Assembly: GCA_009823395.1 (NCBI GenBank)
Contig: CM020510.1
Coordinates: forward strand, 15,933,773 to 15,997,772
DNA from: Thamnaconus septentrionalis
Lineage: Eukaryota > Chordata > Actinopteri > Tetraodontiformes > Monacanthidae
Length of the DNA: 64,000 bases
Direction: 5' to 3'
Under the pieces are notes generated by a model. That model did no database searches. It was not told where the DNA came from and saw only the letters and a program-made list of their open reading frames with translations. The translations under genes were made by a program, and so were the position numbers. Positions within the stretch are counted from its first letter, which is position 1. Each line of letters opens with the position of its first letter. Shown here piece by piece: positions 31,253 through 43,400 of the stretch.

Positions 31253-34200
31253 TTACTTTATTATGTTTGCAGTCTTTCCCATTACATTTTTCTTGGTATT
31301 TTTCTCAGGCCTTACCAATATAATGTAACATTTGGGACAAAAAATACTCAGCAACAGGCCAAATGCTGAGGACAGAATTGCAAATGTTTCGACAGCTACG
31401 GTGAACTTTCCAGGAGAGCTGACATAGGCTGGGATGAAGGTTATCCACACAGCGCAGAATATGAGCATGCTAAACGTAATAAATTTGGCTTCGTTAAAGT
31501 TATCAGGCAACTTTCTCGCAAGAAAGGCCAGCACCAGACATAGTGTTGCAAGGATCCCAATGTAGCCCAGCACTGCGTAAAATGCAACATCTGAACCAGT
31601 GTTGCATTCTAAAACTATCTTCTGTTTGCTGTATTTGAAGACCAAGTTTGGGAAAGGTGGCCTCAACTTCAGCCACAGCGAACATATTATTATCTGCATA
31701 GATGTGCACAAGAATACTATGATTCTCTGTTGAAGGGGACCGAACATTCTGACTGCTTTGTTTCCCGGAAATCTGGCCTTGAAAGCTGTGACAACCACAA
31801 TAGTTTTACCCAAGACACAGGAAATGCAAAGTGCAAATGTAATGCCAAAAGCTGTGTGACGCAGTATGCACGTCCACACTGTGGGTCTGCCAATGAAAGG
31901 CAGAGGGCAAAGGAAGCAGAAGACAAGAGAGAAGAGCAGGAAGCAGCTCAGCTCAGGGTTGCTGGCCTTTACAACAGGAGTTTCTCTGTATCGAGTAAAG
32001 ACGAATAGTGTTGCCAGAGACAGAGAGGCCCCCAGAAGGGACACCACTGTGATAGTTACTCCCATTGGCTCATAATAAGTCAAGAACTCAATTGTTTTTG
32101 GGATGCACTCATCCTTCCTCTCACTGGACCAGTATTCTTGTGAACATGGTGTGCAGTCTGCTGCACCTGTAAGACAAGAATTCACACCAGGTGTTTGTCT
32201 TGATAAAAAAAATATGAAGATACAACACAGAACACAATATCATTTTTGACAGTTGTGTTTGGCTAAATATTGCATCAATTTAGACTTTTGGCACCTGTTG
32301 AGTTGGCTATAGTTCCATCACCACATGCAATACAATCAAAACAGCAGGAGGGTTTTCCTTTTATTTGAGCTTTCCTTGTTCCGACAGGACAAACATCAGA
32401 GCACACAGATGTGGGAACCTAATGGGAAACATTATACAAGTCAGTTGGAGAAGCATTTTCAATTTACATCACTTTCACAACACATGTAGGTCAAACCATC
32501 CAGATTCTAATTTGACAACAGATTCAAAATTAACCCTCAACATTACCATTTCCCTGGTCCTCCACACAATCTTTTCCTCCTGGATTGTGAGTTGATACTG
32601 ACCAGCATCATCAGAGGCAAAATGACCCAGTGTGACATGTTGCACCTGCCCGTCTATCAGCTGCCAGTTGATAATGTCATAAGAAGCAGGAGGGTCACCA
32701 TTGACATCAAAAAACACTTTGTCTCCAAACTGATTTATAAAATTTACCCCTTGAAGGTACTTTGTGACCTGTCGAGAGAAATATTTTTAGTATTAATAAT
32801 ATATTAATGTGTTCATATGTATATTGCTGGCAATTGAAATATGCCCATTCTTACCTCTTTGGGATGAATTTGTGATATATCTAAGCACGGCTGCACTGGT
32901 TGTTCTCCCACTTCTTTGCAGAATATGAGTTGGTGGAGGGCATGTGCTATGGCATAAACAGCTTTGTAGACATTATAGGAAACTCGGAGCTGAGTCACAT
33001 TAAAGAACACGTCCTGAAAATTTACTGCTTCATCACCGCTGCATGTTTCGTTCATTGCGCCTGTGTGATCCTGAGGTCTGCAGCCTACCATTGCCTGCCA
33101 GAAATCCCTCACAAATGCTGCCCCTGGATCAGTGTCAGGGCTAATGTCTGCAAGGAAAGGCTTCAGCTTTGGAATAGCCATCTTCTGCACCACAAAACCG
33201 AGGGCTCCACCAAATGCTTGATACATTTCAGGTGTGGAGGGCTGCGTTGCTGTTATCCAGGCCTCACTAGCGATCCACTGTATCCCTGTAATATTTTGCT
33301 TCACCACTTCCATCATCAAAGGGTGAAAATCCCCCTCAGGAACAAAAGCAAGAATGACTTTGACAGTTGACAGCTTGATCATTTCAACCACTTCCAAGAT
33401 CTTCTTCATGGGATATGTACGTAAAATTGTGCCCACAAAGGCAATGCAGACCCCAAACTTTTTCACCTCCTTGGTAAAAGCTGCAATTCCATTTCGTCCA
33501 TAGTCATTGTCAGACTGTATGGCACCGATCCACTGCCAACCAAAGTGTTTGACCAGAGCTGCTAAAGCTTTTGTCTGAAAGTAGTCACTGGGAATTGTCC
33601 TAAAAAAGGTTGGATATTTAGCTCTGTCACTCAGGCAAGCACAAGTTGAGAAGTAACTCACCTACACGGAGAAAAGAAAAGCCTAATTAGCAAAACACAA
33701 AAGTGTGACAGGGCAACAATGAAGTTAAAATTACATTTATTTCTTACAATTGGAACTTGAAATGGGCCAAGAATTCCAGCCACAGCAGCAGACCGAGATG
33801 AGCCTGATGCTGCAATGAGGGCAGATATAGCAGGAGGACAAGGGGAAGTCAAGTCTATCTGCTGCGGTCGACTGGCCAGCGCGAGTGCAGCACGGAGCGT
33901 GGTTGTGGTAGAACCACAGGAGTTGAGAATCCTGTAGCCAAGTGATGTGTTTGGCAGGATGGATGGATCTTTGTTGATTTCATCAACTGCAAATATCATC
34001 ACTTGGGTCCATCGATAAGCTCGCAGGTCAAAACTAAGAAAAATGTTGCAATTTCAAACAGCCACAGCAGTAAATACAGTCATCTGTGAAAAAAGTCTGG
34101 AATCATTGCATATTCTTATTCCTATCATAAGGTTACATGCATGACCCATGACCAAACTTACCGTGCACATTTAACTCCAGCTGGCTCGCTCTCAAATGTA

Positions 34201-34370
34201 GAAGTGCTGCTTATGTCTTTGTTGAAAATTGGGAAAATTCCTCCGATCATTATGTCTCCTTGTTTGAACAAACTGGGCATGTCAAACCTGCCGAGCACCT
34301 CACAACCACAAACTGTGTTCTGACAGAGAGTAAACACCATCAAGGCAACGACAGTGTGCAGCCCTGGCAT
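31253..34370 (-). CDS. V2R/OlfC family C GPCR, gene 8 (complete, predicted 853 aa)
   Basis: Exons 34162-34370, 33748-34033, 32855-33661, 32547-32768, 32295-32418 and 31253-32166, GT-AG and open, total 2562 nt. The ATG is at 34370 ([13 protein letters not shown]). A GTG nine bases further 5' is in frame but not needed. Exon 3 carries the [11 protein letters not shown] and [10 protein letters not shown] variants shared in part with gene 9, while exons 4 and 5 match genes 5-7 closely. In TM1-loop1 it reads [13 protein letters not shown] rather than [13 protein letters not shown]. Intact. Confidence 0.94.
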
Positions 34371-34411
34371 GTTTACCAAACACTTTTTTAAAGATGCAAG
34401 AAAAGAGAGGT

Positions 34412-34418
34412 CTTATAA
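34412..34418 (-). promoter_or_regulatory. TATA-like box of gene 8
   Basis: TATAAG on the minus strand in the sequence conserved upstream of genes 4-9. Confidence 0.45.
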
Positions 34419-34682
34419 CAGCTGAGCCAGGTACAAGATGATTTGACGTCTTTCCTGAATTTCCCACAGGACAGGGCAATCGAAAACTGATAGGGTTAAG
34501 ATTACATTGTCACATACAGTACATACAGTAAAGCACATGCTCTCTCTCTCAGCCTCTAACACCCAGCCATATTTGTGAAACCATTTTTAATGCAAATCTT
34601 TTTTTTATTCTATATAACATAACCCAAACCTTTTACATAATCTCACTCATATTCTGACTACCTTCACCCTAAAAACCATTCA

Positions 34683-34790
34683 AATAATGATAATTATAAC
34701 AATAACAATAATAATAACAATAATAACAATAATAATAATAATATTAGAAGATAAATGAATGAATGAATAATAATAATAATAATTATAATA
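34683..34790. repeat. AAT-rich microsatellite with GAAT tract
   Basis: Repeated AAT/AAC units with a short (GAAT)n at about 34755-34768. Confidence 0.85.
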
Positions 34791-35559
34791 AAAGGTAACT
34801 GTTCTCATTGTTTTAAATGTCCTCGGTCTTTTGGTTAAAACGCATTTGTCCTCATCAGTCACATTTATGAGAAAAATAAAGCAACGTTCAAGACAACTCA
34901 GAAATACAGGAGAAACCCCGTCCCGTATCGATTCAAAACAGCACGCACCATTTCCTCGTCAAATACGGGACAACTTTGTATTTTAAGGGATGGTTGGAGC
35001 CTCTAACCATCATGCGGGTAACGCTTTTGGCAGCTTACCGGGGTTGGGGTCGGGAATGAATTGCTGCAAACACCGTCAGGTTCATCTTTTACAGGAAGAA
35101 GATTAGGGCGAACAAAATTGGAGTCAAGCTTAGGCGACTAGGTTTTCGTTGCTCCCTTTTTTCTTTTTCTTTGCGTTTTGTCGCTCCACTTTCGTGTTTA
35201 TAACTGCCCCCGCTCATTTTATGCGGTTCTCTGTTCTGTTGACAGGCGATTAATATTGACGTTAATATCGTCCGTCAGATGGACGGCTCGTGATGACGTT
35301 GTTACCTGGTATGCTGTAAATGGGGGGAAGCTAGGAAGATTCCAAGGGCCCGAGCCTGATAAGGGGCCCCAAATGGTAGGTGAGTGACTGTCCACCCCCG
35401 TGTCTCCATGGAGTGGTTCGGTTCCGTCAACAGCACGGCGCATATGTCACGCTATCGGAGGGACGGTTTAAGATAGCTGCTACGAACGTCAGTTGCGCGA
35501 GGCAGCAAGCTCCGCTGCTCATTCGCCATTTCTGGTGGACACTGTGCATCTAAAGCTTC

Positions 35560-35925
35560 ACAGTTATTATGAAATAACGTGACAGTTTCATGTAAATTGT
35601 GAAACTTTCACGAAATAATGTGACAGTTAATACGTAAAAACAAGTTACTTTTTTTTTTCGTAATAACGTAATAAACTGTCACGTTATTTCATGAAAGTTT
35701 CATGAAATGTCATAGTTTCTTGCTATAATGTGAAAATTATCACATAAAAACGTGAAAGTTTGACGAAATAACGTGAAAGTTTCACGACATAACATGGTAG
35801 TTTCAGGTTCAAATGTGAAAATTATCACCAAATAACGTGATAGTTTCACATTATAATGCAAAACTATCACATAAACTGTTGAAAATTTCACGTTTAACGT
35901 GAATGTTACAACGTGAAAGTTATAA
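35560..35925. repeat. Array of short imperfect palindromes (GTGAAA/TTTCAC)
   Basis: Over about 365 bases the motifs AACGTGA, GTGAAA, TTTCACG and AAATAACGTG recur every 15-30 bases in both orientations, forming many overlapping imperfect inverted repeats. No coding potential. Origin unknown; it could be a decayed satellite or the ends of a palindrome-rich element. Confidence 0.7.
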
Positions 35926-36296
35926 CAGGATACTTAGCAATATATATATATATTTTTTTAGTGCGCCAACAATGCGGTTTTGTAAATTATAAATCATTTT
36001 AATTACGACAAAATCTATGGTGAATGACTGACAAAATTTTGTTTGTATATTAGAAAACCCCGGTAAAGTGAATTTTACACAATGGGGAAGATGAACTGAA
36101 CCGAAACACTCCTTCAAAGAGCCTTGTGGTACATTATCAGTATTTAAGTAGGGAATGCTCAAGAAACCTTGGCCCTTTTAAAATATTGAAAGAATCAGTT
36201 TTGTCAGAGAAAATTACCAAGTTCAAGTCCAAGTTGTTTTAACCATGTATGACATATTTTCATCTTCATTGCATTAAATTGCTATCAACATATCAA

Positions 36297-36483
<187 letters not shown>

Positions 36484-36567
36484 GGGCACAAGTTCTGAAT
36501 TAGTTTATTATAAAATGGAATAAATACAAAAAAAGAAATTAGTCAAACTCATACTTAAATAAAGGAG

Positions 36568-39500
36568 TTACTTTATTATGTTTGCAGTCTTTCCCATTAC
36601 ATTTTTCTTGGTATTTTTCTCAGGCCTTATCAATATAATGTAACATTTGGGACAAAAAATACAAAGCAACAGGCCAAATGCAGAAGAAAAAATTGCAAAT
36701 GTTTCGACAGCTACGGTGAACTTTCCAGGAGAGCTGACATAGGCTGGGATGAAGGTTATCCACACAGCGCAGAATATGAGCATGCTAAACGTAATAAATT
36801 TGGCTTCGTTAAAGTTATCAGGCAACTTCCTCGCAAGAAAGGCCAGCACCAGACATAGTGTTGCAAGGATCCCAATGTAGCCCAGCACTGCGTAAAATGC
36901 AACATCTGAACCAGTGTTGCATTCTAAAACTATCTTCTGTTTGCTGTATTTGAAGACCAAGTTTGGGAAAGGTGGCCTCAACTTCAGCCACAGCGAACAT
37001 ATTATTATCTGCATAGATGTGCACAAGAAAACTATGATTCTCTGTTGATGGGGACCAAACTTTTTAAATGCTTTGTTACCGGGAAATCTGGCCTTGAAAG
37101 CTGTGACAACCACAATAGTTTTACTCAAGACACAGGAAATGCAAAGTGCAAATGTAATGCCAAAAGCTGTGTGATTTTAGTATGCACGTCCACACTGTGG
37201 GTCTGCCAATGAAAGGCAGAGGGCAAAGGAAGCAGAAGACAAGAGAGAAGAGCAGGAAGCAGCTCAGCTCAGGGTTGCTGGCCTTTACAACAGGAGTTTC
37301 TCTGTATCGTTTGAAGGTGATTAGTGTTGCCAGAGACAGGGAGGCCCCCAGAAGGGACACCACTGTGATAGTTACTCCCATTGGCTCATAATAAGTCAAG
37401 AACTCAATTGTTTTTGGGATGCACTCATCCTTCCTCTCACTGGACCAGTATTCTTGTGAACATGGCGTGCAGTCTGCTGCACCTGTAAGACAAGAATTCT
37501 GCAAGTCTTTGTCTTGATGAAAATTTTGAAGAAGACAATGTTATAACTGACAGTTATGTTTAACTTAATATTGCATCAAGAGAAACAGGTAGTTTACACA
37601 CCTGTTGAGTTGGCTATAGTTCCATCACCACATGCAATACAATCAAAACAGCAGGAGGGTTTTCCTTTTATTTGAGCTTTCCTTGTTCCGACAGGACAAA
37701 CGTCAGAGCACACAGATGTGGGAACCTGATGGGAAACCTTGAACAATTCCGTTAGGTGCAGCATTTTCAATTCACAAATCACGTTCACAACACATTTAGG
37801 TCAAACTGTCCAGATTCTAATTAGAGAACAAATTCAAAATTAACCCTCAACATTACCATTTCCCCGGTCCTCCACACAATCTTTTCCTCCTGGATTGTGA
37901 GTCGGTACTGACCAGCATCATCAGAGGCAAAATGACCCAGTGTGACATGTTGCACCTGCCCGTCTATCAGCTGCCAGTTGATAATGTCATAAGAAGCAGG
38001 AGGGTCACCATTGACATCAAAAAACACTTTGTCTCCAAACTGATTTATAAAATTTACCCCTTGAAGGTACTTTGTGACCTGTCGAGAGAAACATATTTTG
38101 CAATATTAATATATTATTGTGTTCATATGTATATTGCAGACACTAGAAATGTGCTCATTCTTACTTCTTTGGGAGAAATTTGTGATATGTCTAAACATGG
38201 CTGCACTGGTTGTTCTCCCACTGCTTTGCAGAATATGAGTTGGTGGAGGGCATGTGCTATGGCATAAACAGCTTTGTAGACATTATAGGAAACTCGGAGT
38301 TGAGTCACATTAAAGAACACGTCCTGAAAGTTCATTGCTTCATCACCGCTGCATGTATCATTCATTGCGCCTGTGTGATCCTGAGGTCTGCAGCCTACCA
38401 TTGTCTGCCAGAAATCCCTCACAAATGCTGCCCCTGGATCAGTGTCAGGGCTAATGTCTGCAAGGAAAGGCTTCAGCTTTGGAATAGCCATCTTCTGCAC
38501 CACAAAACCGAGGGCTCCACCAAATGCTTGGTACATTTCAGGTGTGGAGGGCCGCGTTGCTGTTATCCAGGCCTCACTGGCGATCCACTGTATCCCTGTA
38601 ATATTTTGCTTCACCACTTCCATCATCAAAGGGTAAAAATCTCCCTCAGGAATAAAAGCAAGAATGACTTTGACAGATGACAGCTTGATCATTTCTACCA
38701 CTTCCAAGATCTTCTTCTTGGGATATGTACGTAAAATTGTGCCCACAAAGGCAATGCAGACCCCAAACTTTTTCACCTCCTTGGTAAAAGCTGCAATTCC
38801 ATTTCGTCCATAGTCATTGTCAGACTGTATGGCACCGATCCACTGCCAACCAAAGTGTTTGACCAGAGCTGCTAAAGCTTTTGTCTGAAAGTAGTCACTG
38901 GGAATTGTCCTAAAAAAGGTTGGATATTTAGCTCTGTCACTCAGGCAAGCACAAGTTGAGAAGTAACTCACCTACAGAAAAGAACACCCAAATTAGTAAA
39001 AAACCTAACTATCACAGAGTAATAATGTATTAAATTCTAATGTGTGTCTTACAATGGGAACTTGAAGTGTTCCAAGCAGTCCAGCTACAACTAAAGACTG
39101 AGTGGAGCCTGATTCTGCAATGAGGGCAGATATAGCAGGAGGACAAGGGGAAGTCAAGCCTATCTGCTGCGGTCGAGTGGCCACCGTGAGTGCAGCACGG
39201 AGCGTGGTTGTGGGAGAAGCACAGGAGCTGAGGATCCTGTAGCCAAGTGATGTGTTTGGCAGGATGGATGGATCTTTGTTGATTTCATCAATTGCAAATA
39301 TCATCACTTGGGTCCATCGATAAGCTCGCAGGTCAAAACTAAAAACAAAACAAAAGGGAACTTTGAATTACAAAATTAAATTACAAATATTAATCTGCCA
39401 ATACTGATATACTGGTAATACAAATATACATTGTACATTAAAATTCTCAACATTTGAGAAAAATATTTTGTACTTGTCAGAACTTACCTTGTGCATTCAA

Positions 39501-39696
39501 CACCTTGTGGCTTGCTCTCAAATGTAGAAGTGCTGCTTATGTCTTTGTTGAAAACTGGGAAAATTCCTCCGATCATTATGTCCCCCTGTCTGAACAAACT
39601 GGGTATGTCAAACCTGCCAAGCACCTCACAACCAGAAACTATGTTCTGACAGAGAGCAACCACAGTTAAGACAACGACAGTGTGCAGCTCTGGCAT
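36568..39696 (-). pseudogene. V2R/OlfC gene 9, frameshifted in the transmembrane exon
   Basis: Exons 39488-39696, 39053-39338, 38165-38971, 37857-38078, 37602-37725 and 36568-37482. Exons 1-5 are open with normal splice sites. Exon 6 is 915 nt against 914. At 37175-37178 the sisters' CGC (plus strand) is replaced by TTTT, which destroys the Arg-His codons after CIL in helix 3 and shifts the frame, so the protein would end shortly afterwards. The following region also has LSKT where the family has LGKT. Because the change is not a simple homopolymer slip, a real pseudogene is favoured. Exon 2 is unusual too: SGSTQSLVVAGLLGTLQVP where the sisters have [18 protein letters not shown]. Confidence 0.85.
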
Positions 39697-39737
39697 GTTT
39701 GCTGAGCACTTTCTTAAAGGTGCAAGAAGAGAGAGGT

Positions 39738-39744
39738 CTTATAA
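39738..39744 (-). promoter_or_regulatory. TATA-like box of gene 9
   Basis: TATAAG on the minus strand, aligned with those of genes 4-8. Confidence 0.4.
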
Positions 39745-40770
39745 CAGCTGAGCCAGATACAAGACTGGATTACCCACAGGGCATGGCGATGTGAAAGGGT
39801 TAGTACCACATTGGTACACACACTCACTTGAATCATTGGCTTATTCTTCACACTGTATTGACATTACATTCTAAAGTATTTAATGTCAGAATTTGCATCA
39901 AGCTGTTACACAACAATCCCAAGTACTAAACTGATGCAAGAGGGGAGGTTCTTTGTCGAGCCACATTTTTCATAGCCACAGCTGTCACATCAAGTTGTGA
40001 GGTGAAGTTTTCACCCTCTTTTAGGCAGTTTTCAGTTCCAGGTGAATATGTCCTCTGTGGAGACGGCACCCTTCATTCAGCCTCTTCACAATAGCTTTAT
40101 CATTATTATATCTTTTCAAGTTATCTCAAATGGGAATGAATCTGGTTCAACTATTTTAGTGACACAATGACTATATTCCAAATGATTTTGTTAACTACAG
40201 TATGATTTGGAATAATTATGGAGAAATGTAGACCTTATATTTATTTTCCATCTTGGACTGCAGTGAAGCAGCTTGATTAATTATCCAAAAATATGCAGTC
40301 TCTCCTAAGTGTCCAGCGTGCAACCAAGTTTAGCATTCAGTTTACAGCCTCCAACAAGATATGTTCCAGTCATAATTTTTGATGTTTTTTTTTGTTGTTC
40401 AAAATTCAAGTTAAACTTCAATAATACACACATCAAATAATATAAAGGATTCTTTCCATGTGAGTGAAATTTAATACACTATTTCACTGGATGAACATGA
40501 ACACAAATGGGGCATGTCGTTCAAAGCCTACTTAATTTGTATTAATTGAAAGATAAACTAATAAGTGCCAACATTGCAGTATTTCTCCATAACAAAATGT
40601 GTTAAACTGATCTACTACACATCCACATCTGCATCTGATCACATTTTAAAGAGTACTCAAAAACATATACTTGAACGCACAAACAGTGGTTAACATCAAA
40701 ATGAAACAAAGAGAAAAGAAGGAAGGAAGAAAGGAAGGACAGAAAGGGAAACATTGCAAAGAAACCTAGT
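39745..40770. other. Intergenic region, genes 9-10
   Basis: About 1 kb of AT-rich sequence with a short purine tract (GGAAGGAAGAAAGGAAGGAC near 40720). No exon, RNA gene or recognised repeat. Confidence 0.5.
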
Positions 40771-40776
40771 TTTATT
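40771..40776 (-). other. Candidate polyadenylation signal of gene 10
   Basis: AATAAA on the minus strand about 80 bases after the gene 10 stop codon. It supports the view that the gene really ends after helix 4. Confidence 0.55.
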
Positions 40777-40856
40777 TTTTGTTGAAGTTTAAGATGCATT
40801 TTTTAAACCACAATTATCACCTACTTCTCAAACCAATGTTTTAGACTCTTACACCT

Positions 40857-42898
40857 CTAGAAAGTGGGGTTGTAAACAAACCAAATGAACATCACAGTAA
40901 AAGTGAGCATTCCGAATCGCTGATGTGTAGTGCAGCACAATTTCATCTCAGCGTGTGAAGTCCTGAATACAATCAGTATCTGTGCAGTCTTTCCCAGAGC
41001 ACAAGAAAGGAAGACAGCGATCGAGATTCTGACCACAATCTCCTGCCAGTTGGAGTGCTGCTGGACACTGAATGACGGTGCGAAACAGTTCCATGTCAGA
41101 GTGAACAGTGCCACTGTCGTGGGCCGGCTGCCATGATGAGGCCTGACTCTTACTGGTGCTATTTTAACGCTCGTGTAGATACCAAGAAGCAGCACAGCTG
41201 CCGCAAAACATGCATCCGACCATGTGCTGATGGCTGAAGGGTGCTTGCGTTCGACTCCATCTACTGAAGAAACACCACCTGTAGAAATAAAAGAAAGCGC
41301 AGTTCAGGTCAAATCAGGTCTTTTTTTAGTTTTACTGTGGTAATTGTAAATTTGTTATTAGCATTACCTGGAAAATGTGTTTCTTTTTGGCAGAGAGACT
41401 CACAAAGCTTTGGATTCTATGAAAAACATAGTGAGGTTAGTAGAGGCTGACATAAAGGTCACATTGTTTGAATAATATACAGAACTAAACTCTCACTCAG
41501 CTGTGTGTTTGTTTTATAATGATGACTTAATTTGGGAATTAAACAGATTCTAACAATATGTTCTATGAAGATTTTGAATGGATTTCCTATTTTAATTTTT
41601 CGAAAGTGTGCTATATCTGAAGTTTTATTGACATATCATAGTAATGGCAAAATATACATTTAGAGAGAACTGTGTGCATTGTAAATACTTGCAAAAAACC
41701 TAATTTTGTTTATTTCAGCACTGAAATAATACAAGAAAATTAGCAAAAAAAATTGCATAGCATGCAAACCTGTGAAGAGCAGATGCTAAAAGTTGCCTCC
41801 GTCGGAATTACAAAGGTTGTTAATATCACTTGGTTATTGGACAAAAAAAAGACACAGGATTCAGGAGGTCCAGATCGAGGTCTTCCATACAAATATCTCT
41901 GCAGGATGTGGAACTCATGACGGCATGGCTCATTCACACAAATATAATCCACAGTTTGACACTGTTCCACGTTATTGAGGGTACTGTCTTTGCTATGTAA
42001 GCCATAGGACTCAGATCTTATTGGAACGGATGATGTACAGATGGTTCTTTGGTTTAAATCTGTTCCTGTCTTCATCTGCACGAAGAAAGAACAACAAACA
42101 CGAGTTTGTAAAAAAACAAAACAGTAATACAGCGGATAGCACGTAAGTACATCTGCTGCTCACCTCAGTTGCTAGAAATGATCTGGTCCACAGCAGACAT
42201 TTCCCCAATAGCCACTTGCCATCATCTCCACATGAGGACTCTTCGAGTCTTTGCAACCAATTCACACAGCTGTCAACCAGAATACAGTTCAGACTCATGG
42301 CTTTGTAGTGGCTCATCACTCCGTCTCTTCTAAACATTTGCTCCAGAGAAGCAACTTGGTTTGCTGACCTAAAACAGACAAAACTGACCATTCAGGAAAA
42401 TGTAGCCTCATAAATATGGTGCAATGAAGAGCCAATAAATAAATTAATTAATTAATAACCAAAGTTAGAGAATGTTGCATTTACAATTGTGCATGTACAA
42501 TTGTGATCGTTCATAAAAAACAAATAATCATTTCACAACAAAGTGTTTAGGCACCCAGAGCCTAGGCTGGTCCTAAATTGTGGACATCAACCAAATAATG
42601 AGCTGGTCCTGGAAAAACAAGCGATTCATGAAAGTAGCCTAAAACTTCAGAAGTGAAGATAAAATTTAAGTTTGTAATTAACCACCAGTTTTACTCACCC
42701 CTTCCACGTCAGATTGGCTTTGGGATTAACAGCAGCCTTTTCATGGTGTGCGAGTTGTGTGAATGCATTTTGGCTCCGTTTCCCTTCAGTGTGCCCACAC
42801 AAATCAACGTCAGAACACTGATGACAGACTCTGAACCATGCGTTGGATGACACCATCCAAGTAAACAGTATGAAAAAGGCAAAAGTGGCTGTTGTCAT
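40857..42898 (-). CDS. Divergent, truncated family C GPCR-like gene 10 (five exons, predicted 393 aa, four helices)
   Basis: Exons 42699-42898, 42164-42368, 41770-42075, 41368-41416 and 40857-41278 all have GT-AG borders and stay open. They sum to 1182 nt, exactly 394 codons with stop. Phases are 2,0,0,1, the family pattern minus one phase-0 exon. Residues 1-20 look like a signal peptide. The middle is Cys-rich and I cannot align it to a Venus-flytrap domain. Exon 4 (PKLCESLCQ) resembles a shortened start of the cysteine-rich exon. The last exon aligns with V2R TM1-TM4: SNWQ for SEWSC, LSCALGKTAQILIVFRTS for [27 protein letters not shown] and YNPTF for INPPF. It then stops. The conserved Cys at the top of TM3 is absent, and so is the loop holding its partner. 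I do not recognise it as a named gene. An intact frame across five exons argues for selection, but expression is unknown. Confidence 0.75.
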
Positions 42899-42940
42899 CT
42901 CAGAGCCTTGCCTCTGGCACAGTTTGGACTCTTTAATGGA

Positions 42941-42947
42941 ATTTATA
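42941..42947 (-). promoter_or_regulatory. TATA-like box of gene 10
   Basis: TATAAAT on the minus strand about 43 bases before the ATG, similar to the spacing in neighbouring receptor genes. Confidence 0.5.
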
Positions 42948-43304
42948 GTCTCCTGCTGAGTTGGAGCTTAGCTGGAGGTGGGTGATCCTTAGAGGCGCGT
43001 GCATTTGTTTTTCTCATTTTGTCTTGAAGGATGTCAAGCATGAAGACAAGAATCTGACAGGAATACCCACGGGTCTAGCCAATCAGCCTTATTGGTCTCC
43101 ATGAATTTTATTGAAACCCATGAAGTAGGTACAGATTTTTTTTTTCTCGAACCTAACGCTTACATGGTGTATGATTGACAAATGTGCATGTTTTGCAAAT
43201 TGACATGTTCCAACTTTAATGTTTACGCAATTGTTGTGAGCGGTTAGGTAAGACATCAAACTGTGCACCATGTCTCGATTAGTCAGGTTCATGTTCACTT
43301 CACA

Positions 43305-43400
43305 GACTGCTTCCCACCGCTCCCTCAGGGGATCGGTCAAATGCAGAGGACAAATTTCACATCCATCGTGATGTGACAATCACTGGGACTTTAACTTTAA
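43305..43400 (+). repeat. Possible fragment of an interspersed fish repeat
   Basis: Blocks such as TCAAATGCAGAGGACAAATT and GGGACTTTAACTTTAACTT recall the 3' part of a repeat widespread in fish genomes. Family not assigned. Confidence 0.35.

Noticed and set aside
40857..42898. Gene 10 as an ordinary decayed V2R pseudogene
   Set aside because: All four introns and the whole 394-codon frame are intact, which is unlikely after neutral decay to this level of divergence; kept as a gene with moderate confidence.
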